A DNA stretch of 64,000 nt, taken from assembly GCA_021155195.1 (NCBI GenBank), contig JAJNPV010000037.1, forward strand, positions 868,001 through 932,000, read 5' to 3'. How positions within the stretch are numbered: position 1 is the first letter of the stretch; each line of letters opens with the position of its first letter. The stretch comes from Ohtaekwangia sp. Its GTDB lineage: Bacteria; Bacteroidota; Bacteroidia; Cytophagales; Cyclobacteriaceae. The notes below the pieces were generated by a model. The model was not told the DNA's origin and did no database searches. It worked only from the letters and a program-made list of their open reading frames with translations. The translations under genes were made by a program, and so were the position numbers. This document shows, piece after piece, positions 26,005 through 35,521 of the stretch.

Positions 26005-28217
26005 CGCTTGATGATCAAATAACCTGTGCGATCAGCCAGTTTTTCAAAAGAAATTTTATAAAAGTAAGTTCCCGAAGGCAATTCGTCTCCTGTATCACTC
26101 AGTCCTTTAAATACAACCGATGTGTTATTGTAATCCTGCTTTTCAAAAACTTTACTCCCCCAGCGATTGTAAATAGATACTGTATTTTTTTGCATGCCAG
26201 GAATTACATCAATGTATTGGATATATAAAATTTCATTTCGCATATCGTTATTAGGTGATATGCCATTATAAACTTTAATGTCACCCGCTACTTCAATGGT
26301 AAAGGTCTGTTCCGAACAGAGACCACTTGAATCGCAGGCACTGATTTTGATAAATTCATCTCCAGAAAAAACTTTACCGGCATAATCGATGGTAAGAATG
26401 CCGTTATTGATTGAAGCCGAAGCCCCGCTCGTTGGGGGAGTTACTATTACAATTGAATTAAGCACTAAACCACCTGGAGCATCAATTAAAGGAACCAGGT
26501 CTAAAATAATTTTTCCCGAAACAATTGTTGTCAGTGGTACGGGATTTATGGTAGGTGGTATTGTATTGCAGATTGCAATTGTAGCAGTGACAGCCGTGCG
26601 GGCACTCTCACATGTGCCATCGTTAATACTCACATAGTAAGTAGTGGTAGCCGATATAACTGGGGTTTGATAGGTACTACTTGTTTCTCCTGAAATTGCT
26701 ACTCCACCAGTTGGTACGGTGTACCATCGGTACTGTCCGGCAGCACCACCTGCCGCATTGATAGTTACAGCAGAACTCCCACAGGCAGAGTTACCTGTCG
26801 TTGTAGGAGCAGTGGGGGGAGTATTAATAGTTGCAACCACTGAAGTTCGTGTGCTTTCACAAGTTCCGTTATTGATGCTTACATAATAAGTTGTAGTTCC
26901 TGTAATTACGGGTGTGGTGTAAGCACTATTTGTTTGTCCGGCAATAGCTGTTCCACCAGTTGGCACGGTGTACCATCGGTACTGTCCTGCAACACCACCG
27001 GCAGCATTAAGTGTAACCGCTGAAGACCCGCATGCAGAATTTCCCGTGGTGGTGGGTGCAGTGGGGGGAGTACTAATAGTTGCAACTACTAAAGTTCGTG
27101 TGCTTTCGCAAGTTCCGTTATTGATGCTTACATAATAAGTTGTAGTTCCTGTAATTATGGGCGTGGTGTAAGCGCTATTTGTTTGTCCGGCAATAGCTGT
27201 TCCGCCAGTTGGCACAGTGTACCATCGGTATTGTCCGGCAGCACCACCTGCCGCATTAAGTGTAATAGAAGCTGAGCTACAGGCAAAGTTACCAGTTGTT
27301 GTAGGTGCAGTTGGTAAAGTGTTAACTGTAACTACCGCAGTATTTGTAAATGCATCAGCAACCGCAGTTCCAGAAATTTGGCATCGATAATTGCCTGCCC
27401 CAAAATTGCCCGTTGTGTTGATTGAAAGTGTAACCGTTGTTGCGCCACCGTATCCACCTCCGTTTGTTACATTACCCCAAACTGATGGACTAGTTTCACG
27501 TTGCCATTGATATGTAATTGCAGGATTATTGGTAGCCGCAGTAGTTAGCGAAAGTGTAGGCCCTGAGCAAGTAATAGCTGAAGAAGGTTGTGTTGTGATG
27601 ATGATAGGAGGTCTAAAAGAAACATTATCCAATCGGTTGGTTGTGTTGGCATCTCGATAAAGACCTCTTATCTGAAGTAAGGCGAGGTCTGTTAATACCC
27701 CCTGTATTTGAGCTTCAGTAGCTGAAGTACCGGTTGGGCTGTTGGTTGTCTTCCAAAACCCTAAAGCGTTGTTAAGAGTGACTGAAAAAGTTGTCCACCC
27801 CGGAGCTGCTGCAGGTTGATTAGGGGTTGAAGGGAAATAATAAAATGTAATCCCACCACTATTGGCGATGGTCACCTCAGCGTATTGGTTAGGGGCACCG
27901 GTTGTGCTTTGTTGTATGTCATATTGCAGCGTACCGTTGTAATAGGCACTTCGATTACCCAAATAAGTGGCGGGGGCAACAAAATCAAAAGGCACATAAA
28001 GGGTTGTCATTCCAAGAACAATTGTAAAGGGTGAGCCAAAGACAAACCCGCCTGGATTGCCACCCGTTGCACTATAGGATATTGTACCATCCGCATCATT
28101 GGGAGTGGTCCACCCTTCTGCATTTGAATTAAAGGTGCTTGTTATTTGCGCAGTAAGATTAATGCTTGCAAACATTAATAAAGCACCTAGTAAGAACCTC
28201 CACGAGAATGATTTCAT
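26001..28217 (-). CDS. T9SS cargo protein with three near-identical Ig-like repeats and CHU_C C-terminus
   Basis: 738 residues from the ATG at 28217. The signal peptide ends NLTAQ. Residues 25-205 form a beta-rich domain with a WTTFSVTLNNALGFW segment, possibly carbohydrate-binding. An Ig-like domain follows (ITYQWQRE), then three Ig_7-type repeats of 83 residues (each with GQYRWYTVPTGG and TTYYVSIN) at about 303-550, a cadherin-like domain (INPVPLTTIVSG) and the gliding C-terminal domain (VYNGISPNNDM, IYNRWGSKVFE, ELPSGTYFYKI) ending GYLIIKR. This is a type B sorting domain for T9SS. It shares the last two modules with three other proteins here. Probably surface-exposed. Confidence 0.85.
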   Translation of the reverse strand: MKSFSWRFLLGALLMFASINLTAQITSTFNSNAEGWTTPNDADGTISYSATGGNPGGFVFGSPFTIVLGMTTLYVPFDFVAPATYLGNRSAYYNGTLQYDIQQSTTGAPNQYAEVTIANSGGITFYYFPSTPNQPAAAPGWTTFSVTLNNALGFWKTTNSPTGTSATEAQIQGVLTDLALLQIRGLYRDANTTNRLDNVSFRPPIIITTQPSSAITCSGPTLSLTTAATNNPAITYQWQRETSPSVWGNVTNGGGYGGATTVTLSINTTGNFGAGNYRCQISGTAVADAFTNTAVVTVNTLPTAPTTTGNFACSSASITLNAAGGAAGQYRWYTVPTGGTAIAGQTNSAYTTPIITGTTTYYVSINNGTCESTRTLVVATISTPPTAPTTTGNSACGSSAVTLNAAGGVAGQYRWYTVPTGGTAIAGQTNSAYTTPVITGTTTYYVSINNGTCESTRTSVVATINTPPTAPTTTGNSACGSSAVTINAAGGAAGQYRWYTVPTGGVAISGETSSTYQTPVISATTTYYVSINDGTCESARTAVTATIAICNTIPPTINPVPLTTIVSGKIILDLVPLIDAPGGLVLNSIVIVTPPTSGASASINNGILTIDYAGKVFSGDEFIKISACDSSGLCSEQTFTIEVAGDIKVYNGISPNNDMRNEILYIQYIDVIPGMQKNTVSIYNRWGSKVFEKQDYNNTSVVFKGLSDTGDELPSGTYFYKISFEKLADRTGYLIIKR
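26573..27319 (-). repeat. three tandem 249-bp coding repeats (Ig_7 domains)
   Basis: Corresponding positions recur at 249-bp steps (for example near 26581, 26830 and 27079). The second and third copies from the high-coordinate end are nearly identical at DNA level, while the copy near 26581 has diverged more. They encode the repeated Ig-like domains. Confidence 0.85.
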
Positions 28218-28312
28218 CACCTAACTCTTCAAGTCAGTAAAGTTAATGACTTTCACCCTATTTCGGGCTTGATTTCTTGGGTGATTTAAGGCCTCAATTT
28301 TTTAAATTGAAA

Positions 28313-31300
28313 TCATCGTTTTAATACCAGATACCCTGAAATTGGTTTATCTCCGTTGTCGAATTCAATTTGATAGAAATAAGTTCCGGAAGGAAGTTCA
28401 TTGCCATTATTATTTAGGCCTTTAAACGCATTTGTTTTGTTGTAATTCTTTACTTCAAAAACTTTACTTCCCCATCGATTGTATATAGAAACTGTATTAG
28501 CTTTTGTTTTATCAATTAGTTCAATCGATTCAATAATGAAGGCATCATTCTTTCCATCACTGTTTGCGGATACACCATTGTAGATCTCTATTTCACCAAT
28601 TACTTTAATTTCCAAAACCTGACTTACGCATTCAAATGCATCGCATATTTCAAACGTTAAGAAGTCTGTGCCTGTAAATGCGATACCTGTATAATCAAGT
28701 TCAAGATTCGCGTTAACAATAGTTGCTAACGCACCACTACCAGGTTGTTGTAAGATTGCCAGTGAAGAAGGCACCAAATTGTCATCAGGATCGGATACTA
28801 GTTCAAGCAAATTGATTGTTAACTTCCCACCAATGGAAACAGAGAGTGGAGTAGGTGTAATGACAGGAGGCTGGTTACAGATGGAAACAACCGTAACAGT
28901 TATAGCATCAGATGAGGCACTGCTGCAGCCGGATGCATCACTTACAATTAGAGAGTATGTGCCACCTATTGTTATCGCTATTTGTTGGGTAGTAGCTCCA
29001 GTTGACCAGGCATAACTTGTAAAACCAGCAGGGCCAGTAAATGTTAAGGCATTTGCATTGCAAATTGTGATAGCGTTTCCGGTTAATGCGATGTTGGAAG
29101 TAATAGTCGGCTTTACCGGAATTGGGGTTGCAGTTGCAGTAACCTTGGTGCGTGGTCCCTCACAACCTGAAGCAGATACAATGCTTACAAAATAATCGGT
29201 TGTTTGCGAAAGTGCAGGGGTTACATATGTAGCTGTTGTTGCGCCAGCAATGGGTGTTCCTCCCGTAGCAGTTGTATACCATTGATAACTTTCAACGGCA
29301 GTTGCTCCGCTGGCAGTTAATGTAACACTGGTAAGTTGACAACCACTTGCATCTTGCCCTATTGGTGCAGCAGGGAGGCCGGACACCAAGACTGACAGTG
29401 TTTCTGAAAATGTACATAATGAAACAGGGTCTATATACGAGTAATCAATTAAATGTTGACCAATGCCCGCAGAGGCTGCTGTAAAAACTCCATTTGTAAT
29501 TCCAGGACCATTAAAATTACCACCCGCTGGCAAAGTTAAAGAGGCTATGTTCACAACTTCATTATCGCAGAACAAGGCATCAAACTGAAAGTTGAAAACT
29601 GGCTTTTGACTAATCGTAAGCGTGGTGGCTGCCGATAGTAATTGGCACCCGCCCGAAGCTCCGGAAATACGTACCTGATAATCACCTGACTGAGTTGCCA
29701 AGTAAGAAGATGTTGTAGCGAATGGTATAAGTTGCGAATTTCTAAACCATTGTAACTTATAATTAGGTTGTGAGGTACTGAGTTGTATGGGTGTTCCGCA
29801 ACTAGATGCCTGGCCCCCAATCACCGTAAAGGCTGGCTGAACGGATGTTGTAATTTGTAAATCTGCCCCATTGTCCGTGCTTAACGAAACAGGATCGGTG
29901 GCCCGCACGCGTAAACGATACCCAATACCCTCAGGTAAACTTGCTGGGAGCGTAGAAGTAATGAATCCGGTAGCATTTGTTGTTGCCTGTATGCCTAATT
30001 GAGTAGGTGTTGCAAAACTTCCTGTTATGTCGGATAACTCAACGGAAAGTTGGTTGCCTGCATTTAATAATCCCGTAAAAACATAAGGAACATCCACTTG
30101 TTGAGAAGGACAAAACGTAATTGCATCAAAACCACCAATAGCCAAGCCGCTTGCCGGGAGAGTGGTAAAAAATCCGGTTAAGGGAATATCAGTATAGACG
30201 GGTTGGCCTATGCCGTTGTATTCAAAAAATGCGAGATGATAGGTAGTTGCCGGTAGCAGATTAGTTATCGTAACTGTTGTAGCGCTTCCCCTATAAATAT
30301 GTTCATGAGAATTGGGCAAGTTATTAGATGCAGATGCAACGTTTGAACTCGCAGTGGGGTGAGTACTTAAAAGGGTAGGTTGAAATGTTACGGGTTGTGA
30401 TGCCTTTAATACCACCATTCGCCCTTCACCGTTTCCGTTTGTCCAGCTTAAGTTAACGGATGTACTTCCAAGAGAATTAAATAGAAGTGAGCCAGTAGGA
30501 ATGGTGGGTGGTGCTGCAGTTCTCACTAATTGATTAATGTATTCAGTTACCAGGTACCGTTGATTTCCATTGGTACCATCTAACTCAAAAACAGCAACTC
30601 CATATTGTGTATTGGGTTCAAGCCCTTGCACCGTGAAGGTAGAAGGTAGTGTACCAAAGCTCGTTACATAATTTCCATTTGCTAATTCTGTTCCTGCACC
30701 AAAAGACCCTGCAACATAAGTGGTTAAATCCACTGGTATTTCATTTACCAAACCTCCTTTGCGAAGAACCACTAAACGCCTAGTACCATTACCGGCTGTA
30801 AACGATAAATTGAAACGATCGCCATTCACTGAGGACACATTTAAATTTTTTGCGGCAATGGAAGGTCTTGGTGCAGTTGTAAAAGAAGCTCTTCCTATAG
30901 AACTGGTTAGAAAAACTATCCCGGTTGATCCATTGTATTCAAATGAAGCAAAATGATAAGTTGTGCCTGGCTCCAGATTGTTAAGAGTGAAGTTATCGGC
31001 AGCGCCTTCATATACTGCAAAATTTCCACCGCCATAATTGGTTCCAGAACCAAAATTAGTAATGGCATTTGGATTGGATAGATTGGCAGGAACAACATCG
31101 ACTGGTGATCCGGCCCGGGCAATGATAAGCCGACTTGTTCCATTACCTCGTGTCCAGGTAAGTTGCATGGAGTTTCCTGTTATGTTGTTCGCAAAAAAAT
31201 TAGAGGTAGCAACGGTAGGCGAAGTTAATGTAGAGCTGCTCGCCTTTGCTACAATAGCAGGATCTTGATAATAAGAAGAGGTTCCACTTCCATTAAATTC

Positions 31301-34300
31301 AACCACGGCAAAATGATACATTGTGTTCGGCTGAAGATTTGAAACTGTAAAAAAGTTGCCGCCTCCCGAACCAGCCACAAAGTTACCCCCACCCAGGTCA
31401 GAACCACTTCCAAAAGTACCGCTGGCAGTATAACCTGTAAAATCTATTGGCCACGCGTCAACCGGGCTTCCTTCTTTTACAATCATCATTCTTGAAATGC
31501 CATTTCCTGGAGTAAACCCAAGGCGCATAGAATTTCCCTGAATAGCAGAAAATGAAAGATTCGTAGCAGGCACGGGTGGCTTATCACCTACGGTAATGCT
31601 TCCTATTAGCGGGTCTACCGTTCGATAAACGGGTTGACTGTTGCCATTGTATTCTACAATGGCAACATGATACTCACCAGGAGGTATAGATGTTATATTA
31701 ACAGAACTTGCTGTGCCATTATAAACAACCTTGGAAGTACCAAGGCTTGGACTACCCGGATAGCTTGCATTAGAACCATATATAGATAAGTTGACAGGCA
31801 AACTTTGCACTGCCTGATCGCTCCTGATTAATACCATGCGCGCATTACCGTTACCATTTACCCAGTTGATGGTAAGTGTATTTGAAGTGATGTTTGAGAA
31901 GGTAATATTAGTAGCCTGTACTGTAGGTGCGGAAAGAGTACTACTCATCCCGGTTAAAGCCTCCGCGCCTGTCATATAAATGCGCTCAGCACCAGTACCA
32001 TTATTTTCAATAATAGCAAAATGATATTCTTGTCCAATGTTTAATCCTGTAATGCCTGTCGATGTATTTCCGCCAATGGCAGTATTATTTTGAATTACGT
32101 AATTGCCGTTGCCCAAATGTGCGGCAGCTGTTCCAAAGGTTGCGTTTGCAGTATAGGTTGTTAGATCGGTTGGAAAAACATCTACGGGTGCACCTTGTTT
32201 TGCAATTACAATGCGACCAAACCCATTACCCGTTGTATAATTCAAACTCATTCTGTCCCCTTGAATATTGCTGAAAATAATGTTGGAGGGCGCTACGGTT
32301 GGTTTGCCAAGGGTTGTGAATGATCCAATTCCGGGGTCTGCCTGTTTATAAACAGGACCTGTTGTTCCATTGTATTCAAATATTGCAAAGTGATAAGTGG
32401 TATTTGGTTGTAATGCTGTGATTGAAAAGGTAAGTCCACTTCCTTCATACACAATTTTTGAGGTGCCAAGGGTGGGGGCTGCGGTAATGTTTGGGCTTGC
32501 TGTGTAGTTGATCAAACTCACAGGCACATCCGTAACAGGGCTACCTGCTTTTACCAGAACAATCCTGCTGCTGCCGTTACCGGCTGTAAAAGATACAGTT
32601 GCATTGTATCCGGTAATATTGGTAAAATTAAAATTACCTGCCGAGGTACTAGGTGGTGATAATGTTGTGATTGTTCCTGTTAAAACCTGGGCAGGTGTTG
32701 TAAGATAGAATGTATTGGTTGCAGCTCCATTAAACTCAAAAACAGCAATATGATAGGTGGTTGCTGGGGTGAGGCCTGTAATAGTAAGACCGCTACTTGT
32801 TGTTTGGCCTACAGCAAACGTGTTGCTTCCTAAATTATCACCATTACCAAATATTGAACTAACGTTATAATCAACTCCATTAACCGGAGTCCATGCAACC
32901 GGAAGATCTTGTCTCGCTACAATCAATCGCTGGGTACCGTTGCCCTGAGTGAAAGAAAATGAGAATTGATTGCCTTGCAAGTTAGATGATGTAAAATTTG
33001 TACTTCCTGCAGTAGGCGCACCTACTGTAGTAAATGATCCTGTAAGAGCATTAGCTAAATCAAATACCGGACTACTTGCACCATTGCTCTCAACCACTCG
33101 ATAAAAATATTGGGTGTTAGGCTGAAGATTAGTAACGTTGACTGTGTTGCTTGTATTAAAGTATACAACGCGGCCACTCCCAACTGCTGAACCTGATCCA
33201 AAATTTGTACTAGGAGTGTAGTTTGTGTATTGCACCGGATCAGTAGTTACAGATCCTTGCTGTAAAATAACCAGTGATCGCGTTCCATTGCCACGAGTCC
33301 AAGTTAATGAGGCTGTATTTCCGGTAGGTGTTGCAATAAAATTGGTAGAGCCAACAGTAGGTGGAAATAATGTTGCGCCATTTCCCGAGAGAACAGCCAC
33401 TGTATTATAAACCGTATTAAAATTGGTTCCGTTAAATTCAAAAATTCTAACATAGTAGGTGGTGCTATGCACAAGGCCAGTGATTGTCACATTTGTGCCA
33501 GTACCTTTATACGTTACAAAATTGCCAGTTCCAATCTGATCTCCTGTTCCAAAAATAGTATTTGCTAGATAGTCAGTATTATCAGCGGGAACACCGGTTC
33601 CGCCAAATGTTGGGCTTAAGCTCGCCACTACCAACACATTACTACCATTGCCGCGCGTCCAGTTTACACGCAGGCTATTACCCAAATTATTGGTTATAGA
33701 AAAATTGCTGGCGCCTGTTGTGGGCGCCCCTCCGGTTGTAAATGATCCGGTGAGTGCCGTAGCTAAATTATAAACCGGTCCGCTCGTCCCATTGCCTTCT
33801 ACTACCCGATAGAAATATTGTGTGTTGGGTTCAAGATTAGTAACATTAACTACATTGCTTGTATTAAAATAAACTGCGCGACCACTTCCAATTGCAGAAC
33901 CTGATCCAAAATTTGCGTTTCCGGTATAGTTGACATATTGTGTTGGATCTGTTGTGGGCGATCCGGCTTGCAAAATAACCAGCGAACGAGTGCCATTCCC
34001 GCGCGTCCACGTGAGTGAGGCTGAATTGCCCGTTGGGGTTGCAATCAAGTTTGTAGAACCTGTTGTTGGAGGCAATAAGGTTGTACCGTCACCGGAGAGT
34101 ACGTTAATTGTGTTGTATTGTGTACCTGTACCCGTTCCATTAAATTCATAAATTCTGAAATAATATGGTGTGCTATTGACAAGACCAGTTACTGTTACGT
34201 TCGTGCTTGTGCCCTCATACACAACAAAATTGCCCGCACCAATTATATTACCCGAACCAAAGGTGGTATTAGGAGTATAATCAATGCCATCTGCCGGAGT

Positions 34301-34495
34301 CCCCGATCCACCAAACGTTGAGCTCGCACTAGCTACAACTAACACCCTGCTGCCATTACCTCGTGTCCAGTTCACACGCATACCATTGCCCTCTACATTG
34401 GTAATGGAAAAATTGCCGGCACCCGTGGTAGGAGCTTGTGCCTGCAGGGTAACAATTGAAGCTATTGATAGAAAGAATAACAAGAAAAACTTCAT
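28313..34495 (-). CDS. giant T9SS adhesin-like protein with 12 fibronectin-like repeats and CHU_C C-terminus
   Basis: 2060 residues. The signal peptide MKFFLLFFLSIASIVTLQAQ is followed by 12 repeats of about 119 residues (residues 21 to about 1447). Each repeat opens with a (A/P/K)PT..xxN(I/L/F) strand, contains WTxGNG(S/T)R or a close form and a central NTxYHFA(V/I)xEFNG strand, as in fibronectin III-like folds. After this come Ig-like and PKD-like domains, an Ig_7 domain (SYQWYTTATGG), a cadherin-like domain and the gliding C-terminal domain (NTVSIYNRWGSKVFE, ELPSGTYFYQIEF) ending GYLVLKR. It lies 21 bp downstream of the SprF-like gene, which is probably its dedicated partner for export or anchoring. 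Likely a cell-surface adhesin. Confidence 0.88.
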   Translation of the reverse strand: MKFFLLFFLSIASIVTLQAQAPTTGAGNFSITNVEGNGMRVNWTRGNGSRVLVVASASSTFGGSGTPADGIDYTPNTTFGSGNIIGAGNFVVYEGTSTNVTVTGLVNSTPYYFRIYEFNGTGTGTQYNTINVLSGDGTTLLPPTTGSTNLIATPTGNSASLTWTRGNGTRSLVILQAGSPTTDPTQYVNYTGNANFGSGSAIGSGRAVYFNTSNVVNVTNLEPNTQYFYRVVEGNGTSGPVYNLATALTGSFTTGGAPTTGASNFSITNNLGNSLRVNWTRGNGSNVLVVASLSPTFGGTGVPADNTDYLANTIFGTGDQIGTGNFVTYKGTGTNVTITGLVHSTTYYVRIFEFNGTNFNTVYNTVAVLSGNGATLFPPTVGSTNFIATPTGNTASLTWTRGNGTRSLVILQQGSVTTDPVQYTNYTPSTNFGSGSAVGSGRVVYFNTSNTVNVTNLQPNTQYFYRVVESNGASSPVFDLANALTGSFTTVGAPTAGSTNFTSSNLQGNQFSFSFTQGNGTQRLIVARQDLPVAWTPVNGVDYNVSSIFGNGDNLGSNTFAVGQTTSSGLTITGLTPATTYHIAVFEFNGAATNTFYLTTPAQVLTGTITTLSPPSTSAGNFNFTNITGYNATVSFTAGNGSSRIVLVKAGSPVTDVPVSLINYTASPNITAAPTLGTSKIVYEGSGLTFSITALQPNTTYHFAIFEYNGTTGPVYKQADPGIGSFTTLGKPTVAPSNIIFSNIQGDRMSLNYTTGNGFGRIVIAKQGAPVDVFPTDLTTYTANATFGTAAAHLGNGNYVIQNNTAIGGNTSTGITGLNIGQEYHFAIIENNGTGAERIYMTGAEALTGMSSTLSAPTVQATNITFSNITSNTLTINWVNGNGNARMVLIRSDQAVQSLPVNLSIYGSNASYPGSPSLGTSKVVYNGTASSVNITSIPPGEYHVAIVEYNGNSQPVYRTVDPLIGSITVGDKPPVPATNLSFSAIQGNSMRLGFTPGNGISRMMIVKEGSPVDAWPIDFTGYTASGTFGSGSDLGGGNFVAGSGGGNFFTVSNLQPNTMYHFAVVEFNGSGTSSYYQDPAIVAKASSSTLTSPTVATSNFFANNITGNSMQLTWTRGNGTSRLIIARAGSPVDVVPANLSNPNAITNFGSGTNYGGGNFAVYEGAADNFTLNNLEPGTTYHFASFEYNGSTGIVFLTSSIGRASFTTAPRPSIAAKNLNVSSVNGDRFNLSFTAGNGTRRLVVLRKGGLVNEIPVDLTTYVAGSFGAGTELANGNYVTSFGTLPSTFTVQGLEPNTQYGVAVFELDGTNGNQRYLVTEYINQLVRTAAPPTIPTGSLLFNSLGSTSVNLSWTNGNGEGRMVVLKASQPVTFQPTLLSTHPTASSNVASASNNLPNSHEHIYRGSATTVTITNLLPATTYHLAFFEYNGIGQPVYTDIPLTGFFTTLPASGLAIGGFDAITFCPSQQVDVPYVFTGLLNAGNQLSVELSDITGSFATPTQLGIQATTNATGFITSTLPASLPEGIGYRLRVRATDPVSLSTDNGADLQITTSVQPAFTVIGGQASSCGTPIQLSTSQPNYKLQWFRNSQLIPFATTSSYLATQSGDYQVRISGASGGCQLLSAATTLTISQKPVFNFQFDALFCDNEVVNIASLTLPAGGNFNGPGITNGVFTAASAGIGQHLIDYSYIDPVSLCTFSETLSVLVSGLPAAPIGQDASGCQLTSVTLTASGATAVESYQWYTTATGGTPIAGATTATYVTPALSQTTDYFVSIVSASGCEGPRTKVTATATPIPVKPTITSNIALTGNAITICNANALTFTGPAGFTSYAWSTGATTQQIAITIGGTYSLIVSDASGCSSASSDAITVTVVSICNQPPVITPTPLSVSIGGKLTINLLELVSDPDDNLVPSSLAILQQPGSGALATIVNANLELDYTGIAFTGTDFLTFEICDAFECVSQVLEIKVIGEIEIYNGVSANSDGKNDAFIIESIELIDKTKANTVSIYNRWGSKVFEVKNYNKTNAFKGLNNNGNELPSGTYFYQIEFDNGDKPISGYLVLKR
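30155..34435 (-). repeat. coding repeat array, 12 units of about 119 codons
   Basis: Repeats 1+2 (33728-34435) and 3+4 (33020-33727) form two 708-bp blocks that resemble each other more than any other units, showing a recent two-repeat duplication. The remaining eight units are more diverged. Confidence 0.8.
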
Positions 34496-34516
34496 GGTAA
34501 CGAGACTTCGAATGGG

Positions 34517-35419
34517 TTAAAAATTACTGAATGATCGTTCATGAAAATCAAATACCGACAGCAGCACCCCAAGGGTAATTTCGTGGGTAGAAAATTGACT
34601 ACCTACTGATTTATCAGTTGGGATTTCAAATGCATATCCAAACCGATATTTTTCGGCAAGTAAGGTTTGAAGAAGCACACCATACGTGTTAAGGTTTCGG
34701 GTAAAAATTCCTACTGTATGCATTGCATTAAAATTGGCATTAAAAGCAACATCTACTGAGGCGGGTGAACCTTTCACTCCGCGTAATAATACGGTAGGTT
34801 TAAATCGAATGTTTTCGTTTAGATAATAAACATATGCACCCATCAAGTAAAAATGCTGATTGTATAAATCAAATTCCTGGTCTCCGTTTTTAAAGGTTGA
34901 AGGCAACAATCGGGGTATTGAAAATCCAACAAAATATTTTTCACTTTTAAGAGCAATGCCCACACCCATATTAATTCGCGAACCACGCTCACCACCTGTG
35001 AACGCATTATCGCCCGGATCAAGAATATTAAGTGAGCTGTAGTCTGTGCGGAAATTTTGTATACCGGCTTGCATCCCAAAGCTAAATGTACTCTGCTCGA
35101 AATTTAATTTATAAGCAAAGGTTGCATGGGCTTCGGTGCTGTTCGTGTTGCCGATGCGGTCGTTAATAACTAAAATGCCAGCACCTACCTTATTGTTGAC
35201 CAGTGAGGTATGTACGCTTGCATTGAGAGTTTGCGGTTGCCCCTCCAGTCCTGCCCATTGAGTGCGATAGCCCACCATGGCATTGAAATTATTGTTTAGC
35301 CCCGAATAGGCTGGGTTAATCACTAAAGGATTAAGCATGTATTGCGAATACAACGGATCTTGCTGGGCATACAATGAAATAGAAGCAAGAATGAAGAGGA
35401 GGGTATATAGATTTTTCAT
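34517..35419 (-). CDS. PorP/SprF-family type IX secretion membrane protein
   Basis: 300 residues from the ATG at 35419. The signal peptide ends SLYAQ and the mature protein starts QDPLYSQYMLNPLVINPAYSG, the PorP/SprF signature, followed by WAGLEGQPQTLNASVH and later barrel-like strands (NLNTYGVLLQTLL, KYRFGYAFEIPTD). PorP/SprF proteins are outer-membrane proteins tied to T9SS; SprF-like members serve a neighbouring large cargo with a type B C-terminal domain. The cargo gene starts 21 bp downstream, supporting that role. A 16-bp near-palindrome sits 34 bp upstream of its start (35454-35469). Confidence 0.92.
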   Translation of the reverse strand: MKNLYTLLFILASISLYAQQDPLYSQYMLNPLVINPAYSGLNNNFNAMVGYRTQWAGLEGQPQTLNASVHTSLVNNKVGAGILVINDRIGNTNSTEAHATFAYKLNFEQSTFSFGMQAGIQNFRTDYSSLNILDPGDNAFTGGERGSRINMGVGIALKSEKYFVGFSIPRLLPSTFKNGDQEFDLYNQHFYLMGAYVYYLNENIRFKPTVLLRGVKGSPASVDVAFNANFNAMHTVGIFTRNLNTYGVLLQTLLAEKYRFGYAFEIPTDKSVGSQFSTHEITLGVLLSVFDFHERSFSNF

Positions 35420-35453
35420 ACTCAAATCTCATTAAAATCTTACCACCAGAGTA

Positions 35454-35469
35454 TCACATAATGATGTGA
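35454..35469. promoter_or_regulatory. candidate operator, palindrome site E
   Basis: TCACATAATGATGTGA: arms TCACAT and ATGTGA are perfectly complementary around a 4-nt centre. It lies 34 bp upstream of the sprF-like start and matches sites at 40058, 41940, 47348 and 48238. Confidence 0.55.
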
Positions 35470-35521
35470 GATGAAATTGGATTTCTGAAGTACGAAGTGC
35501 GAATGGATAGTTAATTGTGCC

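Noticed and set aside
26573..27319. Regular 249-bp tandem repeats as a CRISPR or satellite array
   Set aside because: The repeats stay in one reading frame and encode Ig-like domains, with no spacers and no cas genes.
28295..28312. TCAATTT...AAATTGA inverted repeat as a terminator after the 2060-aa gene
   Set aside because: Only 7 A/T base pairs and a 3-nt loop, so it is too weak to call.
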